Part shown: piece by piece, positions 30,357-41,300 of the stretch
Layout: every line of letters starts with the position of its first letter
How positions within the stretch are numbered: the first letter of the stretch is position 1
Origin: Thalassobacillus pellis
Lineage (GTDB): Bacteria > Bacillota > Bacilli > Bacillales > Halobacillaceae
Direction: 5' to 3'
Assembly: GCF_016908295.1 (NCBI RefSeq)
Contig: NZ_JAFBDO010000004.1
Coordinates: 1-64,000 of the forward strand
Length of the DNA: 64,000 bases
Position numbers and translations under genes: made by a program
The notes under the pieces: model-generated
Told to the model about the DNA's origin: nothing
The model's input: only the letters and a program-made list of their open reading frames with translations
Database searches by the model: none

Positions 30357-31022
30357 TTAATAAATATATGGAATTAATTTTTTAGTCACTTTTTCATAAT
30401 CTTCAAATGCCTTTCCATATTTCACTCTTAAATAACTATCATGCTTTGGAATATTAAGAAAAATAAACATGGCCAGTAAAAATAATGGAACTAGCCCCGC
30501 CCACACATTCCGTGTCAGTAATGCAAATCCGCATACCCAGACCACATCCCCGAAATAATTGATATGAACAGCGTATTTGAATAAGCCCCCTGTATAAAGT
30601 TTTCCTTTATTCCTGCTATCCTTTTTCCACTGATCTCTCAGTACTTCAGACAATGTGTTTATTACGGATCCAGTCAAAAAAATAAACACTGCGATACCAT
30701 CAATCCAATCCAAAGGCTCCTCACTGATTCCGCCAAGAATAGAAAAACCAATATAATATACAGCAAACGCAAAAATAACACCGCCGGTCTCTTCCCAGGT
30801 AATCCCCCGCTTCAACAGATAAACCACCATAAAGCTCATTCTTAAAAAAACAATTATGCAAAATATAAACAAGAGCACTTTCCGTCCAAAATCACCCTCG
30901 GACAGCCGAAAAAAATCACTCCAGCCTGGAAATAAAAATTCATATACAAATAGCAGAAATAAACACTCACTTAAGATGATCGTCAACCTTTGCGGCCATG
31001 ACTTATTCGATATACCGTACAT
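30357..31022 (-). CDS. DUF1295/isoprenylcysteine-methyltransferase-like membrane protein
   Basis: About 221 aa with five or six hydrophobic segments. The C-terminal region GLFKYAVHINYFGDVVWVCGFAL and PKHDSYLRVKYGKAFEDYEKVTKK is typical of the DUF1295/steroid 5-alpha-reductase-like and ICMT-like membrane enzymes, which act on lipids or prenylated substrates. Substrate unknown. ATG 31022 follows AAAGGGTGGG; a longer frame starting at 31064 is less likely. Confidence 0.75.
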   Translation of the reverse strand: MYGISNKSWPQRLTIILSECLFLLFVYEFLFPGWSDFFRLSEGDFGRKVLLFIFCIIVFLRMSFMVVYLLKRGITWEETGGVIFAFAVYYIGFSILGGISEEPLDWIDGIAVFIFLTGSVINTLSEVLRDQWKKDSRNKGKLYTGGLFKYAVHINYFGDVVWVCGFALLTRNVWAGLVPLFLLAMFIFLNIPKHDSYLRVKYGKAFEDYEKVTKKLIPYIY

Positions 31023-31191
31023 GCAGACCCACCCTTTCTGGTTTATGCTGTCACACCAGCCCATACTTTTATAAAAGTATTCTTAACTTAAAGCTATCTT
31101 ATTGAAACGTTTTGCGGGAGTTATGTTTGTCAGATGTTTTTTATGATACCTGTCATTTTATAGCTTTTAGGCAAAAAAATTCCCCATTCCC

Positions 31192-31218
31192 TGTCACATC
31201 GGACAGATTTCATTCGTT
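31192..31218 (+). promoter_or_regulatory. ECF41-type promoter upstream of the sigma gene
   Basis: TGTCACA (31192-31198) and CGTT (31215-31218) are separated by 16 bases, 36 bases before the start codon of the ECF41-type sigma factor. From memory, ECF41 sigma factors recognise TGTCACA and CGTC at this spacing in front of their own target genes. The match suggests autoregulation. Confidence 0.7.
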
Positions 31219-31253
31219 ATACTTATAAGAACATGTAAGAAAGGAATGGGGCG

Positions 31254-32129
31254 ATGGAAGAAAATAATTGGCTGGCAGAGAAATTTGAGGAAAACCGGAC
31301 CCATCTGCAGGCAGTGGCTTACCGCATGCTCGGATCGAGGAGCAGTGCTGAAGACGCTGTGCAGGAGTCCTGGTTTCGTCTCAATCGCTCTGATTTAGAA
31401 GAAGTGGAAAATATCCGTGGGTGGCTGACAACAGTGGTTTCACGCATTTGCCTAGATATGCTTCGCTCGGGAAAGGTACTGCGAGAAAAAACGATGGAAG
31501 CCTATGAAAATGATCAAATGCTCGCTCGTAACGAAATGGCAGGCCCTGAACAGGAGGCTGTGCTTGCCGATTCTGTTGGTCTCGCGTTATTTGTTGTACT
31601 TGATACGTTAAAGCCCGTTGAACGAATCGCATTTGTCCTGCATGACATATTCGCTGTACCTTTTTCAGAAATTGCGCCTATCATCGACCGCTCTGAAGCT
31701 GCGACCAGAAAGCTTGCCAGCCGGGCCCGTCATCGGGTACAAGGAGCGGAAAAATCCCCTGACACCGATTTAAGTATACAAAGGAAAATAGTTGACTCTT
31801 TTCTAACTGCGGCAAGGAAAGGAGACTTCGAGGCGCTTCTTGAAGTACTCGATGAAAATGTTGTTCTGCGTGACGACCGGGCATCTGTATATACAAGCGC
31901 AGCAGGAGAGGTAAATGGTGCTCACGTAGTCGCAGAAAAACTCATGCACGGCCGTGCCAAAGCCGCATTTCCTGCCATCGTCAATAAAGCAGTCGGCATC
32001 ATCGTGGCTCCAAAAGGACAGCTGCTGCTCGTCCTTGTGCCCACTTACCGAAACGATAAAATTACCCGAGTCGATGTCGTAACTGATAAGGATCATCTTC
32101 AGCAGATGGAGTTAACCATTTTGAAATAA
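31254..32129 (+). CDS. sigJ: ECF41-type RNA polymerase sigma factor (SigJ-like)
   Basis: A 291-aa sigma factor. Region 2 (about 15-80, HLQAVAYRMLGSRSSAEDAV) recognises the -10 and region 4 (about 115-170, PVERIAFVLHDIFAVPFSEI) the -35. The last ~110 residues, from IQRKIVDSFLTAARKGDFEAL, form a SnoaL/NTF2-like extension that in ECF41 proteins replaces an anti-sigma factor and modulates activity. AGGAATGGGG precedes ATG 31254. It is followed 33 bases later by a DoxX-like membrane gene, a common target type for ECF41. The conditions that activate it are unknown. Confidence 0.92.
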   Translation: MEENNWLAEKFEENRTHLQAVAYRMLGSRSSAEDAVQESWFRLNRSDLEEVENIRGWLTTVVSRICLDMLRSGKVLREKTMEAYENDQMLARNEMAGPEQEAVLADSVGLALFVVLDTLKPVERIAFVLHDIFAVPFSEIAPIIDRSEAATRKLASRARHRVQGAEKSPDTDLSIQRKIVDSFLTAARKGDFEALLEVLDENVVLRDDRASVYTSAAGEVNGAHVVAEKLMHGRAKAAFPAIVNKAVGIIVAPKGQLLLVLVPTYRNDKITRVDVVTDKDHLQQMELTILK

Positions 32130-32162
32130 ACGCATCGAAAAAAATATAGGGAGGAAACTGAA

Positions 32163-32549
32163 ATGGCGATACTTTCCCTTGTTCTTCAATCGTTATTGGT
32201 TCTGTACTTTACCTTTTCAGGTATCAGCAAAGTTATCGGAGTCAAATATTGGGTAGGCATATTTAAGCAAATCAAACTGCCACAATGGTTCCGAGTCGTT
32301 ACAGGCATTGTCCAATTAATCGGAGTCGCCATGCTCATCACAGGCTACTGGATTATCGAAGTTCTCGTTCTGGCCGGCATCTGGCTTGGAATTACCATGC
32401 TGATAGCGTGTCTCGCCCATGTCAGAATCAAAGATACCATCGGTAAAACGATGCCAGCGTTTGTGTTTTTTGTATTAATCACCATACTCGTGATTATCAA
32501 TGCAGATTATCTTCCAGCTCTTTTTCAAAGCGCAGCTTTTGGGAAATAG
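32163..32549 (+). CDS. DoxX-like membrane protein
   Basis: A 128-aa protein with four hydrophobic segments and the N-terminal FTFSGISKVIG and VTGIVQLIGVAML segments typical of DoxX-like (DUF4260/DoxX_2) proteins. GGGAGG precedes ATG 32163. It lies directly behind the ECF41-type sigma gene and very likely in the same transcript, so it is probably controlled by that sigma factor. Related proteins take part in redox or membrane stress, but the molecular role is not established. Confidence 0.83.
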   Translation: MAILSLVLQSLLVLYFTFSGISKVIGVKYWVGIFKQIKLPQWFRVVTGIVQLIGVAMLITGYWIIEVLVLAGIWLGITMLIACLAHVRIKDTIGKTMPAFVFFVLITILVIINADYLPALFQSAAFGK

Positions 32550-32562
32550 TTTATAAAATGAA

Positions 32563-32602
32563 AAGAAGGAACTTACCCTTCATTTGTGGTAGTTCCTTCA
32601 TT
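32563..32602 (+). terminator. Terminator of the sigma/DoxX operon
   Basis: GAAGGAACT and AGTTCCTTC pair across 16 bases. The stop codon of the decayed DUF5412 gene on the other strand lies inside the right arm, so the hairpin may serve both directions. Confidence 0.8.
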
Positions 32603-33046
32603 CATGTATGAAATCGAATGTATCACCTGGTACATCTAACGTATGACCATTAATGGTAACAGTATTATTATCCTTCCAGACAATATTTGCTGTCTTTTCT
32701 TCGTTATTCCAATAGATAGTTTCGGTATTATTTTTTTCATGGTAGACTAGTTCCCCACGTATGCCCTTAAGGAATAATTCCCGCCTGGTGAAATATCTTC
32801 GGTAAGTAATTCTCCTTTCGGCAGTCTGTCCATATCATAGAATGCCCAGTAAATACCGTAGCAGCCCACACCTATGACTACTAACCCAGCCAGAATTATT
32901 CCCATTAGCACTTTCTTATAAATTTTCTTTTTCTCGTATTCTAGTCTCTTGTCAGCAGATGAGATATTCCATGCGCCCCCTAATATTTTTCCATTATCTT
33001 TATTTTCAGTAAAAATGAAATAATAAACCAAAAATACTTGACGCAA
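32598..33046 (-). pseudogene. DUF5412-type gene with internal deletion and frameshift
   Basis: The upstream frame has a TM segment (VLMGIILAGLVVIGVGCYGIY) followed by WAFYDMDRLPKGELLTEDI and GGNYSLRAYVGN, then stops. In another frame directly after, RGELVYHEKNN and a clean C-terminal half continue through INGHTLDVPGDTFDF to a stop at 32598. In the DUF5412 family these two parts are one protein, joined by about ten residues that are missing here. A deletion of a length not divisible by three explains both the loss and the frame change, near 32760. The N-terminus also lacks a clear start, so the gene is probably dead. Confidence 0.8.
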
Positions 33047-33152
33047 AAAAGGAAAGAACCAAAAGGAAAATAACTATGCCCTTCTTTTTCCATATCCATA
33101 TATGGAAAATGGCTGCTCCCAATAAATACACCAAAAAGATATACGTTCCCAT
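33006..33152 (-). CDS. Possible small membrane protein or remnant, 48 aa
   Basis: Frame from ATG 33152 encodes two hydrophobic stretches (YIFLVYLLGAAIFHIW; GIVIFLLVLSFFASSIF) joined by WKKKG. The sequence just upstream in another frame (ISAALVFFCLYK) is also membrane-like, which suggests an older, longer membrane protein broken by a frameshift. No good ribosome site is seen. It overlaps the start of the decayed DUF5412 frame. Confidence 0.35.
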   Translation of the reverse strand: MGTYIFLVYLLGAAIFHIWIWKKKGIVIFLLVLSFFASSIFGLLFHFY

Positions 33153-33289
33153 CCCAGGTAAAATGATGAAAACACCTATTTATACAAACAGAAGAAGACT
33201 AATGCAGCACTTATGCCAAATTCTCCCCTACTTCTTCCATTATGAATAGTTTATTCCACTAAAGAAAAGAACCCTGAATCCCAGGGTCC

Positions 33290-33685
33290 TCATTTTGCAT
33301 TTTCATCTGGCTGATGAATGCCAAGTATATTGCCTTCCGTGTCCACGTAGTAACCTTGCCATGCCATTCCTGGCAATGCATATTTTGGCATTGCAACCTT
33401 GCCGCCTTTTTCAAGAATTTTCGCTTCCGTGGAATCGTAATCGTTTACCCCCATTGTACAAGTATAGCCATTCACCGGCTGATTCAACTCTGGCGGAGGA
33501 CTTTGCCGCTGCATCAAAGCCCCATTGATTCCCGGCTCTGAATCATCACCAGTCACAGCTCCGAAATAAGGCATTCCAGCAAACTCGCTCCAATCTTCAA
33601 ATCTCCATCCGAATACTTCTCCATAAAACTTTTTAGCCCTCTCCATATCATCGACATGAATTTCGAAATGCACTAACCTACCCAT
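33290..33685 (-). CDS. VOC-family (glyoxalase/bleomycin-resistance-like) protein
   Basis: A 131-aa single VOC domain of beta-alpha-beta-beta-beta repeats. It begins LVHFEIHVDDMERAKKFYGEVFGW and ends YYVDTEGNILGIHQPDENAK. The metal-ligand type His and Glu (HFEIH and EGNILGIHQ) are present. This type is often annotated as a glyoxalase or extradiol dioxygenase relative; substrate unknown. CAGGAGGTAATC precedes ATG 33685. Confidence 0.85.
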   Translation of the reverse strand: MGRLVHFEIHVDDMERAKKFYGEVFGWRFEDWSEFAGMPYFGAVTGDDSEPGINGALMQRQSPPPELNQPVNGYTCTMGVNDYDSTEAKILEKGGKVAMPKYALPGMAWQGYYVDTEGNILGIHQPDENAK

Positions 33686-33755
33686 GATTACCTCCTGGTT
33701 TATTCAAATTTTGAGGTGGCAGTCTCGTATGTATTCTCCAAGTAACTATATTCTC

Positions 33756-33812
33756 CTAATCACGTCGATACTCCTTCTTTATCATGTCAATCAGCTTCTG
33801 TTTTTCGTTCAT
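33756..33812 (-). CDS. Possible 18-aa peptide coupled to the upstream small gene
   Basis: Frame from ATG 33812 encodes MNEKQKLIDMIKKEYRRD, a short amphipathic, basic helix. GGGGAGG lies 12 bases upstream, within the end of the preceding small gene, which it overlaps. The ribosome site argues for translation, but the size is tiny and there is no comparison to support it. Confidence 0.3.
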   Translation of the reverse strand: MNEKQKLIDMIKKEYRRD

Positions 33813-33948
33813 GATTATGCTCATCCTCCCCAATGTAAACTTCTAACTCTCTAATTCTTTTCTCTAACTTTTTATTCCTGTTAATCGTTTCTACACATGC
33901 TCCCATCGCTATTGAAAACGCAAACCAGGAGATTAACCATTCCAGAAT
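33787..33948 (-). CDS. Small single-span membrane protein, likely ATT start
   Basis: A 53-aa frame. An N-terminal hydrophobic stretch (ILEWLISWFAFSIAMGACV) is followed by a charged coiled-coil-like helix (RNKKLEKRIRELEVYIGEDE). AAGGAGGGGG precedes ATT 33948, with no ATG, GTG or TTG in frame nearby; the first ATG in frame would cut the membrane segment. The layout is like many small Bacillus membrane proteins. Start codon use is an inference. Confidence 0.5.
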   Translation of the reverse strand: MLEWLISWFAFSIAMGACVETINRNKKLEKRIRELEVYIGEDEHNHERKTEAD

Positions 33949-33973
33949 AACCCCCTCCTTCTAAATTAATAGC

Positions 33974-34483
33974 TTAATCTGCTTCCACCACGATACTTCC
34001 ATACAGTTTTTCTCCAACATAAGCTTCCAGCCGCCATAATCCGGCCTTTGGAAGAGAGAATACTGTATTTTGGGAGGCTTTTGCATTAAGGGCAGTTTTA
34101 AGTGAGGACTCTACATACATTGGATTAGGAATTTCCCAGGCATTTGAATCAATTAATATCTTTTCTTGTTGAGATTCCTTGTGGATACCAATCAGTTTGA
34201 AGTTCTCTTCATTTCTTTCCTCCAGTTCTTCTCCCCAAAAGAACCATCTTGTCTTCACAGGATGTTTGGGTACGAATTTTATCGTGTTCATAAAAGCCAC
34301 CTTTCCCTTGTACCCTCTGAATACTGTTTCACGCTCTACCCCATTCACTTCTCTCTTAATAGAAAATGTAGGAGTGACCTCCCATTTTTCTTTTGAATCG
34401 GCATCTTTGATGAGTTCTGAACTGTTTTTTCCACAACCTGCAAGCACCGTCAGCAAAAGTACAAATAGAATCGTTTTTTTCAT
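33974..34483 (-). CDS. Lipoprotein, DUF4871-like
   Basis: A 169-aa lipoprotein with signal MKKTILFVLLLTVLAGC (lipobox LAGC) and GGAGG before ATG 34483. The mature part has WEVTPTFSIKREV, TRWFFWGEELEE and the C-terminal LPKAGLWRLEAYVGEKLYGSIVVE, which match what I recall of the DUF4871 (YhfM-like) family, apparently a beta-sandwich on the outer membrane face. It is a paralogue of the next gene upstream and lies 24 bases behind it, so the two are a tandem pair in one transcript. Confidence 0.82.
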   Translation of the reverse strand: MKKTILFVLLLTVLAGCGKNSSELIKDADSKEKWEVTPTFSIKREVNGVERETVFRGYKGKVAFMNTIKFVPKHPVKTRWFFWGEELEERNEENFKLIGIHKESQQEKILIDSNAWEIPNPMYVESSLKTALNAKASQNTVFSLPKAGLWRLEAYVGEKLYGSIVVEAD

Positions 34484-34507
34484 AACAATCCTCCATTTGG
34501 TTATGAT

Positions 34508-35041
34508 TTAACCCCTTTCTGCTACTTGCACGACAACATTTCCAGAAAGTTCATCATGAATGAAAACAAGTACATTCCATATTCCAGAGTCCGGAAACTT
34601 CAAAGATGATGGCATATTCACTTCCTTCTCATTTATCTGCGCACCTTCATAAAACTCCCCTGAAAATAACTTGATTAATTCATTGGAGCCTTTTTTGTAA
34701 GCCATTACTTTTACAGGCTGATCTTTGATCGGTTTCTTCCCCCAATAAAACCACATATACTTTTGACTTTTATTAGCTATTATCGGGAAAGGGCCTGTTA
34801 TTCCAAAGCTATCTTTTTTTCCAATTATCTCATAACTGACATTTTCACCAGTTCTTTGATCTTTTGTATGATACTTAAATGTTGGAGTTAGATTCCACTT
34901 CGTATATTCCTCGCCTACGGCAACAATGCTGCCTTGATATTCCAATTTGTTATTTTTAGTGTCTGCTGATTTACTTTCCGATTCACACCCCAACATTACT
35001 AGTAAAGATAGTGATGTAATAAGAAGAAATAGTTTTTTCAA
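34508..35041 (-). CDS. Lipoprotein, DUF4871-like paralogue
   Basis: A 177-aa lipoprotein starting at TTG 35041 (LKKLFLLITSLSLLVMLGC, lipobox VMLGC) behind AGGAG and GAGGGAGG. A longer frame starting at 35251 has 70 extra residues without secretion features and is rejected. The mature part shows WNLTPTFKYH, FGITGPFPIIANKSQKYMWF and FPDSGIWNVLVFIHDELSG, parallel to the neighbouring lipoprotein, so this is a diverged tandem duplicate. Function unknown. Confidence 0.8.
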   Translation of the reverse strand: MKKLFLLITSLSLLVMLGCESESKSADTKNNKLEYQGSIVAVGEEYTKWNLTPTFKYHTKDQRTGENVSYEIIGKKDSFGITGPFPIIANKSQKYMWFYWGKKPIKDQPVKVMAYKKGSNELIKLFSGEFYEGAQINEKEVNMPSSLKFPDSGIWNVLVFIHDELSGNVVVQVAERG

Positions 35042-35341
35042 GCCTCCCTCATCTCCTGGTTTTGTAATTTTTGTGAATCCCCGCTTAAATATTTCAATAT
35101 TACGACAATTCAAGTTTATCACTTTGGAGATTGAAAGAGAACAGACGATGGAAAGGAAAATGAAATCAGAGAAAAGCCACAGCTGTAAGAATCGACCATT
35201 ATGCATCCTGCATGGGGAGAATACGGAAATTTGAGACCTCCATAACTCCAATAATAAGTTAAGAAAACTAGGTAAATATACACCCTCATATCCGCCTTGT
35301 TTTATACACTAGTAAATAATGGCTTTGAAGGAGGAAAGCAT

Positions 35342-38300
35342 ATGCCCTTTCCCGACAACACCCAATATACCCCTATCCAAGTAAACGGATCTCCTATATT
35401 TGACCTGGTCGGTGATGAAAGCCCCGTTTCGACGGATATTGTTGGCAACTCTACTTTTCCTGCCGCTTTCTTTGCTTATGATGGCAGCAACGTATATTTC
35501 CGGATACGACTGAATGGAGATCCACGGAATGCACAGTTAACCGCATTTCGAAACTTTTCATGGGGTATTTTGATTAATACCCAGGGCGAACCTGGAACAT
35601 ATGATTGGCTATTTAATGTAGATGGCCTCAATAACCGGCTAAGCTTGGTACGTAACGTTAATAAACAAGTGAATTCATGGAATGACCCAGCGGAAGGGAC
35701 AGGTGGTGGAAACCCGAACTTCGCACAGCCGATTACGAATTTCGATTACGCCAGGGTTACCCCTGCTAATTCCAATTTTGGCGGTTCCCCAGACTTTTTT
35801 CTCGACTGGTTTCTGCCTGCATCTACTGTCTTTAGTTTTTTAGGAATCAATGAGTCGACTTTACTGCGAAGCGTAATCTTCAGCTCAGCAAACACTAACA
35901 ATTATAATAAGGATTCCCTGCGTACCGAGGAAGGATTCCAATTCGCAGATGCTCTCAGTGACCCGGTTAGCCCGGCAGATGTGGATGTGAGGGCAGAATT
36001 AACGGTAAGTAAAACGCTGACATCAGGTCCGTCAACCGTATTACTAGGGCAGGAGGCATTCTGGACAGGAAGAATAATCGTAACGAATACAGGTTTATCC
36101 CCGGCAAATACGATATTTCTGGAAGACGTGCTCGGACCAGATATTATCAACGCCATTACAGTCACTTCTGTCACCCAAGGGCTGACAGTTTATAATAGTA
36201 GGACACAGTCGTTAACATGGAATGTTGGCAATCTAACTGCAGGACAAAATGCTGTGTTGATATTTTCCTTGAATGGCGCTTATACAAATGATGGCTCACG
36301 CGCCTTAGACAGTGTGCAAGCTTCAGGATTCGATAACTTTACGGGAAGCGCCATTCAATCTAACACGGCTGCTATTCCTATTACTGTCCAATCGACAGCT
36401 GCAGTTGTTGGAACCATCTTCGACCAGGCAACGGGCCTGGTGCTTTCAGGTGCAACAGTAAGATTATTACAGGGAGCAACCGAAATTGCGATAACTTCGA
36501 CTAATGGAAATGGTATCTATACATTTACCGGTATCTCTCCGGGGAATTATACGGTAGAAGTTTCTCGCCCAGATTACCAAATGGAGTCTGTCAATGTGAC
36601 CGCCATCGGTGGGAGTTCCACCACGGCAAACCTTTCCCTCTCCCCTCTTCCAAGCACTATAACGGGCAATGTTTCTAATGGTGGTCCAATACAAAATGCC
36701 GAGGTAAGACTGACAAACCTGGAAGGCATCCTGATCGCCTCCGATACGACAGACACAGCAGGTGACTATTCCTTTACCGGACTTGTTCCGGAGCAGTATC
36801 AGATTTCCGTTATGGCACCGGGCTTCCAATCTCAAGTTACCGCCACAGTTGTTGCACCAAATCAAACGTATACCGTCAACTTTGTATTACTAGGTAACCC
36901 TGGCTCCATCACAGGGCAGATCCAAGACTCTGCAACCAATACCCCTATTCCAAACGCAACAGTTGAATTACTTACCCAGACAGGTGTTTTTATTGCTTCT
37001 GTCACTTCTGATGCAACTGGAAATTATACTTTCGGGAATCTATCCGCCGGAAATTATCTGGTTCGAGCAACGGCTGTGAATTATGCTTCCTCTACGGTTT
37101 CCACCATTGTGACCGCAGGCAACACGACTGTAACGGACATCCTTCTGCAGGCAAATCCAGGAACCGTGACCGGTACTGTGAGAGACGGTGAAACCAATGC
37201 TCCTCTTCCAGGTGCAGTGATTCAGGTCCTCAATTCCCAAAATGTTGTAGTAGCTGCAACAACAGCTGACGCAGGAGGAGTTTATACAGTCGACCAGCTC
37301 AAACCTGGTTTTTACACACTGGTTTTTTCAGCAAATGGTTATTCCAATATAACGATTGGTGCAGAAATATCTCCTAACGGCATTACCGTAGTTGACGCAG
37401 AGTTGTCCCGGCTGGCAGGGGCATTGGCAGGAACTGTTCAAAATGGTTCAGGAGGGGCGATCAGCGGAGGTTTAGTATCAGTATTTCAAAATAATATTTT
37501 AATCACTACAGCCGTAACAGATGGGGATGGAAATTATTTCATTACCGGTCTCGCTCCGGGAAATTATACAGTAGTCATCAGCGCCGAAGGTTTCTCGACA
37601 AATACTTCTGCTGCAGCTATTGAAAATGGGCAGATAACTGAATTAAATGTAGTCCTGGAAGAAAACCCTGGGACATTATCGGGAAGTGTGTTTGATTCCT
37701 CTTCGAACCCTGTCGCAGGTGCGTCCATAACCGTACAACTAAGTTCTGGATCGGGCATCGTTATAGCGACAACAGTCACAGCCTCAGACGGCAGCTATAC
37801 CATGGAAGGTCTCGCTCCCGGAAACTATTCCGTAGTGGCAAGCGCTGACAATCTTCAATCCGCAGTTCAGGGAGTAACCATCGTTTCTAATTTAGTTTCT
37901 AACCTGGATTTTAATCTGGAACCGAATCCCGGGTCTCTGGCCGGACAGATAGTCAATGTCCAAACAGGAACACCAATTACCAGTGCCAATGTCGAGGTGA
38001 GAATCATCGATACGAGCGGTGCCATAATTGCCTCTGTTGTGACCGACCAGAATGGGCAATATGTCGTCAACCAACTGGCACCAGGTGTGTATACGGTTAT
38101 CGTATCAGCTGAGAATTTCCAGACAGGAATCGCTACTTTCCAGGTAAATTCCAATCAGACCACTGCAGGCAACATGGCGCTCTCCCCTTCCCCAGGCCAA
38201 ATCGCTGGTAACGTTGTCACTTTGGGAGGAGCACCAATCCAAGGGGCGACAGTGAGTGTTGCAAATAGCAACGGTTCATTGATTACTACAGTTCTGACCG

Positions 38301-41300
38301 ATGAAAATGGATTATTTTTTGTCGATGGGCTTGCCCCTGACCAATATACGTTAACTGTTTTTGCTGCGAATTTTCAAAACAGCCAGGCTGGTGCTTTTGT
38401 CACTGCTGGCCAAACCACTCCTGTAGAAGTGACTCTACTGCCTAACCCAGGAAGCATTACCGGGGTGGTAGACCCTGTCGTTCCAAATACCATCATCCAG
38501 CTCCGGAATGCAAATAATGTTTTAATCGACTCTGTTACAGCAAATGCAGACGGGACTTTCCGTTTCAACAACCTTGCACCTGAATTATATATCGTATCCG
38601 CTTCTGCTCCAAACTTTTCAACCGTTCAAACGGGAACATTAGTAGAAGCCAGTCAAACTTCCCAGGTCGCGTTAACGATGACTGCCAACCCAGCATCTGT
38701 TTCAGGAAGAGTCACCGACAATGATGGAAACCCAGTTCCGGAGGCAACCGTACAGGTACTGGATTTAAACGGTGTGTTAATTGCCACGGGTTTTGCGAAC
38801 GCTGAAGGAAATTATACAATTGGTAATCTGCCAGTTGGAACTTTTACCGTTGTTGCAAATGCTCCAAGCTTTGGGCAAGTAATCACTGGAATTGACCTGG
38901 AACCCGGAGAGGAACTGGCCAATATCAACTTTGTTCTCGTGCCGAATCCTGGTTCCATCAATGGGCAAATTACGAACCTGACTACTGGAAATCCAATTGA
39001 AGGAGCCACGGTCACTATCCTGGATGGGATATCCCAGCTTCCGGTTTCTGTCACCACAACCACCCTGTTCGGTAACTATACGGTCAGTGGACTTTCACCA
39101 GGCCCCTATATTGTCACTGCCTCCAGAACCGGATTTGGCACAGGACAATTGGGTGCTTTCGTCTTAAGCGATACAACTGTCACTGCAGACATTGCCCTAA
39201 CGCCAAATCCTGGAACTATCACTGGAACGGTCGTCGATACCAATGGCGACCCCATCACCGACACACGTATTCAGGTAGGAATTTACGATGAAAACAATAT
39301 CCTCGTTGTCAGTCTGCTGGCAAATAGTGATGGCACTTATACGGTTCCCGGCTTAGCCCCAGGTGGTTATTTTGTAGTCGCAAGCGCTCCTAATTTTAGT
39401 TCCTCCATTGCTTCTGCCTTTGTAGAGTCAGGCCAGACAATAAACGTAACGAATATATTGGTTCCTGATCCTGTTACGCTTTCCGTAACAGTCACCAATG
39501 CCTCGACTGGTTTACCTGTGGAAGGAGCGGCTGTAACGGTCAGAGATGAAAACAGCCTTTTGATTATTTCCGGTATTACAGACCAGAATGGAACCGTTAC
39601 ACTGACTTCCCTGCCGTCCGGAATTCTGAATGTAACTGCAGATGCTGCAGGTTTTGGAACAGAGACACAGACGTTTATCGCTGGACCAGGCGAGGAAATA
39701 AATGCACTCTTTACTCTTGACCCTAACCCAGGTAACATTCAGGGATTTATTACCAATATCCAAACAGGCGACGCCGTCCCGAACGCAGCTATCCTCCTGT
39801 ATGATATCAATAACGTTCTGGTTCAAACGGCTGTTTCCAACCAATTTGGAGAATATTTTTTCACTGGGGTAACACCTGGAGTCTATACGGTTGTTGCTAA
39901 CGCAGCGGATTTCGGTCCAGCTACTGCAGGGGCAATTGTCGAAGCGGAAGTAACAACTACGCTAAGCTTTGCATTATCTCCAAACCCCGGTCTCATACAA
40001 GGTTTTGTCAGAGACGCCCAGGACAACAGTCCGATTCCTGGTGCTAATGTTATTGTCAGGGAATTATCTGGATCAGGCCCTATTATATATACCACCCTGA
40101 CGGATCAGGACGGTTTTTTTCAAACCACATCCTTATCTCCAAACGTGTATGTCTTAGTAGCGGTCAATGCGGAAGGTTACGGAGCTAACAGTGTCTCTGC
40201 AGAAGTTATCAGTAATAACGTTACAAATACAGAAATTCTTCTTTCCAGGAACCCAGGAACACTCCAGGGAACAGTGAGAGATGCCAGTACAGCGAGCCCA
40301 TTACCAGGTACACTAATCAGGGTAATAGATAATCAGGGAACCATTGTCGCGGGCGTTCAGACAGATATCAGTGGATTTTATTTGATTGACAGCCTTAAAG
40401 AAGGTATTTACACCGTAACTGCTATCAACCCCGACTACCAGGCGGGAATCCAGACAATCGAAATTGCAGCTAATGATACGACTACCCTTGATTTTAGCCT
40501 AGAGGAAAATCCTGCAACATTAAGTGGAACAGTTACTGATTTTCTGACAGGGGCACCGCTTACAGGAGTAATCATTGAAGTCAGACTTGGAGGGACAGAT
40601 ATTCTTGTAAGAAGGACATTAACCGATGAAAATGGGAACTATCTGCTAGAAGGGCTCCCTTCAGGGACATTTGATGTCGTAGCACAACTTACGGATTATT
40701 CCATATTTGTAAGTACAGTGGTGCTATCCCCAACTGAAACTGAAATCTTAGATATTGTGTTGACACCATCCCCGGCAACCATTCAAGGTACAGTTGTTGA
40801 TGCAGTAACCGGAAATCCAATTAGTGGAGCACTTGTCACCGTTGTCATTCCTAATACCGATATCATTGTTGCGACGATTATTACAGGCAGTGATGGAACA
40901 TATACGATCGGTAACTTACCAAACGGTAACTTTGATGTAGTTTTTTCTGCTCAGGATTTCGGTAATGTCGTCATCCCGGTTATTTTATCACCAAACGAAA
41001 CAGAAACCATTAACGTCTCCCTCACTCCGGATACGGCCACTCTCCTTGGCGTTGTCTCTGACAGGGAAACAGAGGAACCAATCGAAGATGCTCTCGTTCG
41101 GGTATTTGATTTATCCGGAACATTCATCACTAGTTCACTCACAGATTCGACCGGTCAATATATATTCACAAATCTTGCGCCAGGAACCTATACGCTCATT
41201 GCCAGCGCGGAAGGATATGGAAACGAAGTCGGCGCTGTCACCTTAACGGTTGATGAGGTGGAATTTCTGGACTTTGCTTTGCTTCAGCAGTCTGCCTCCT

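Noticed and set aside
35280-35317. Possible sigma K promoter before the giant gene
   Set aside because: TATACACTA resembles the sigma K -10 with one mismatch, but the nearest AC -35 element is about two bases too far away. Too weak to list as a feature.
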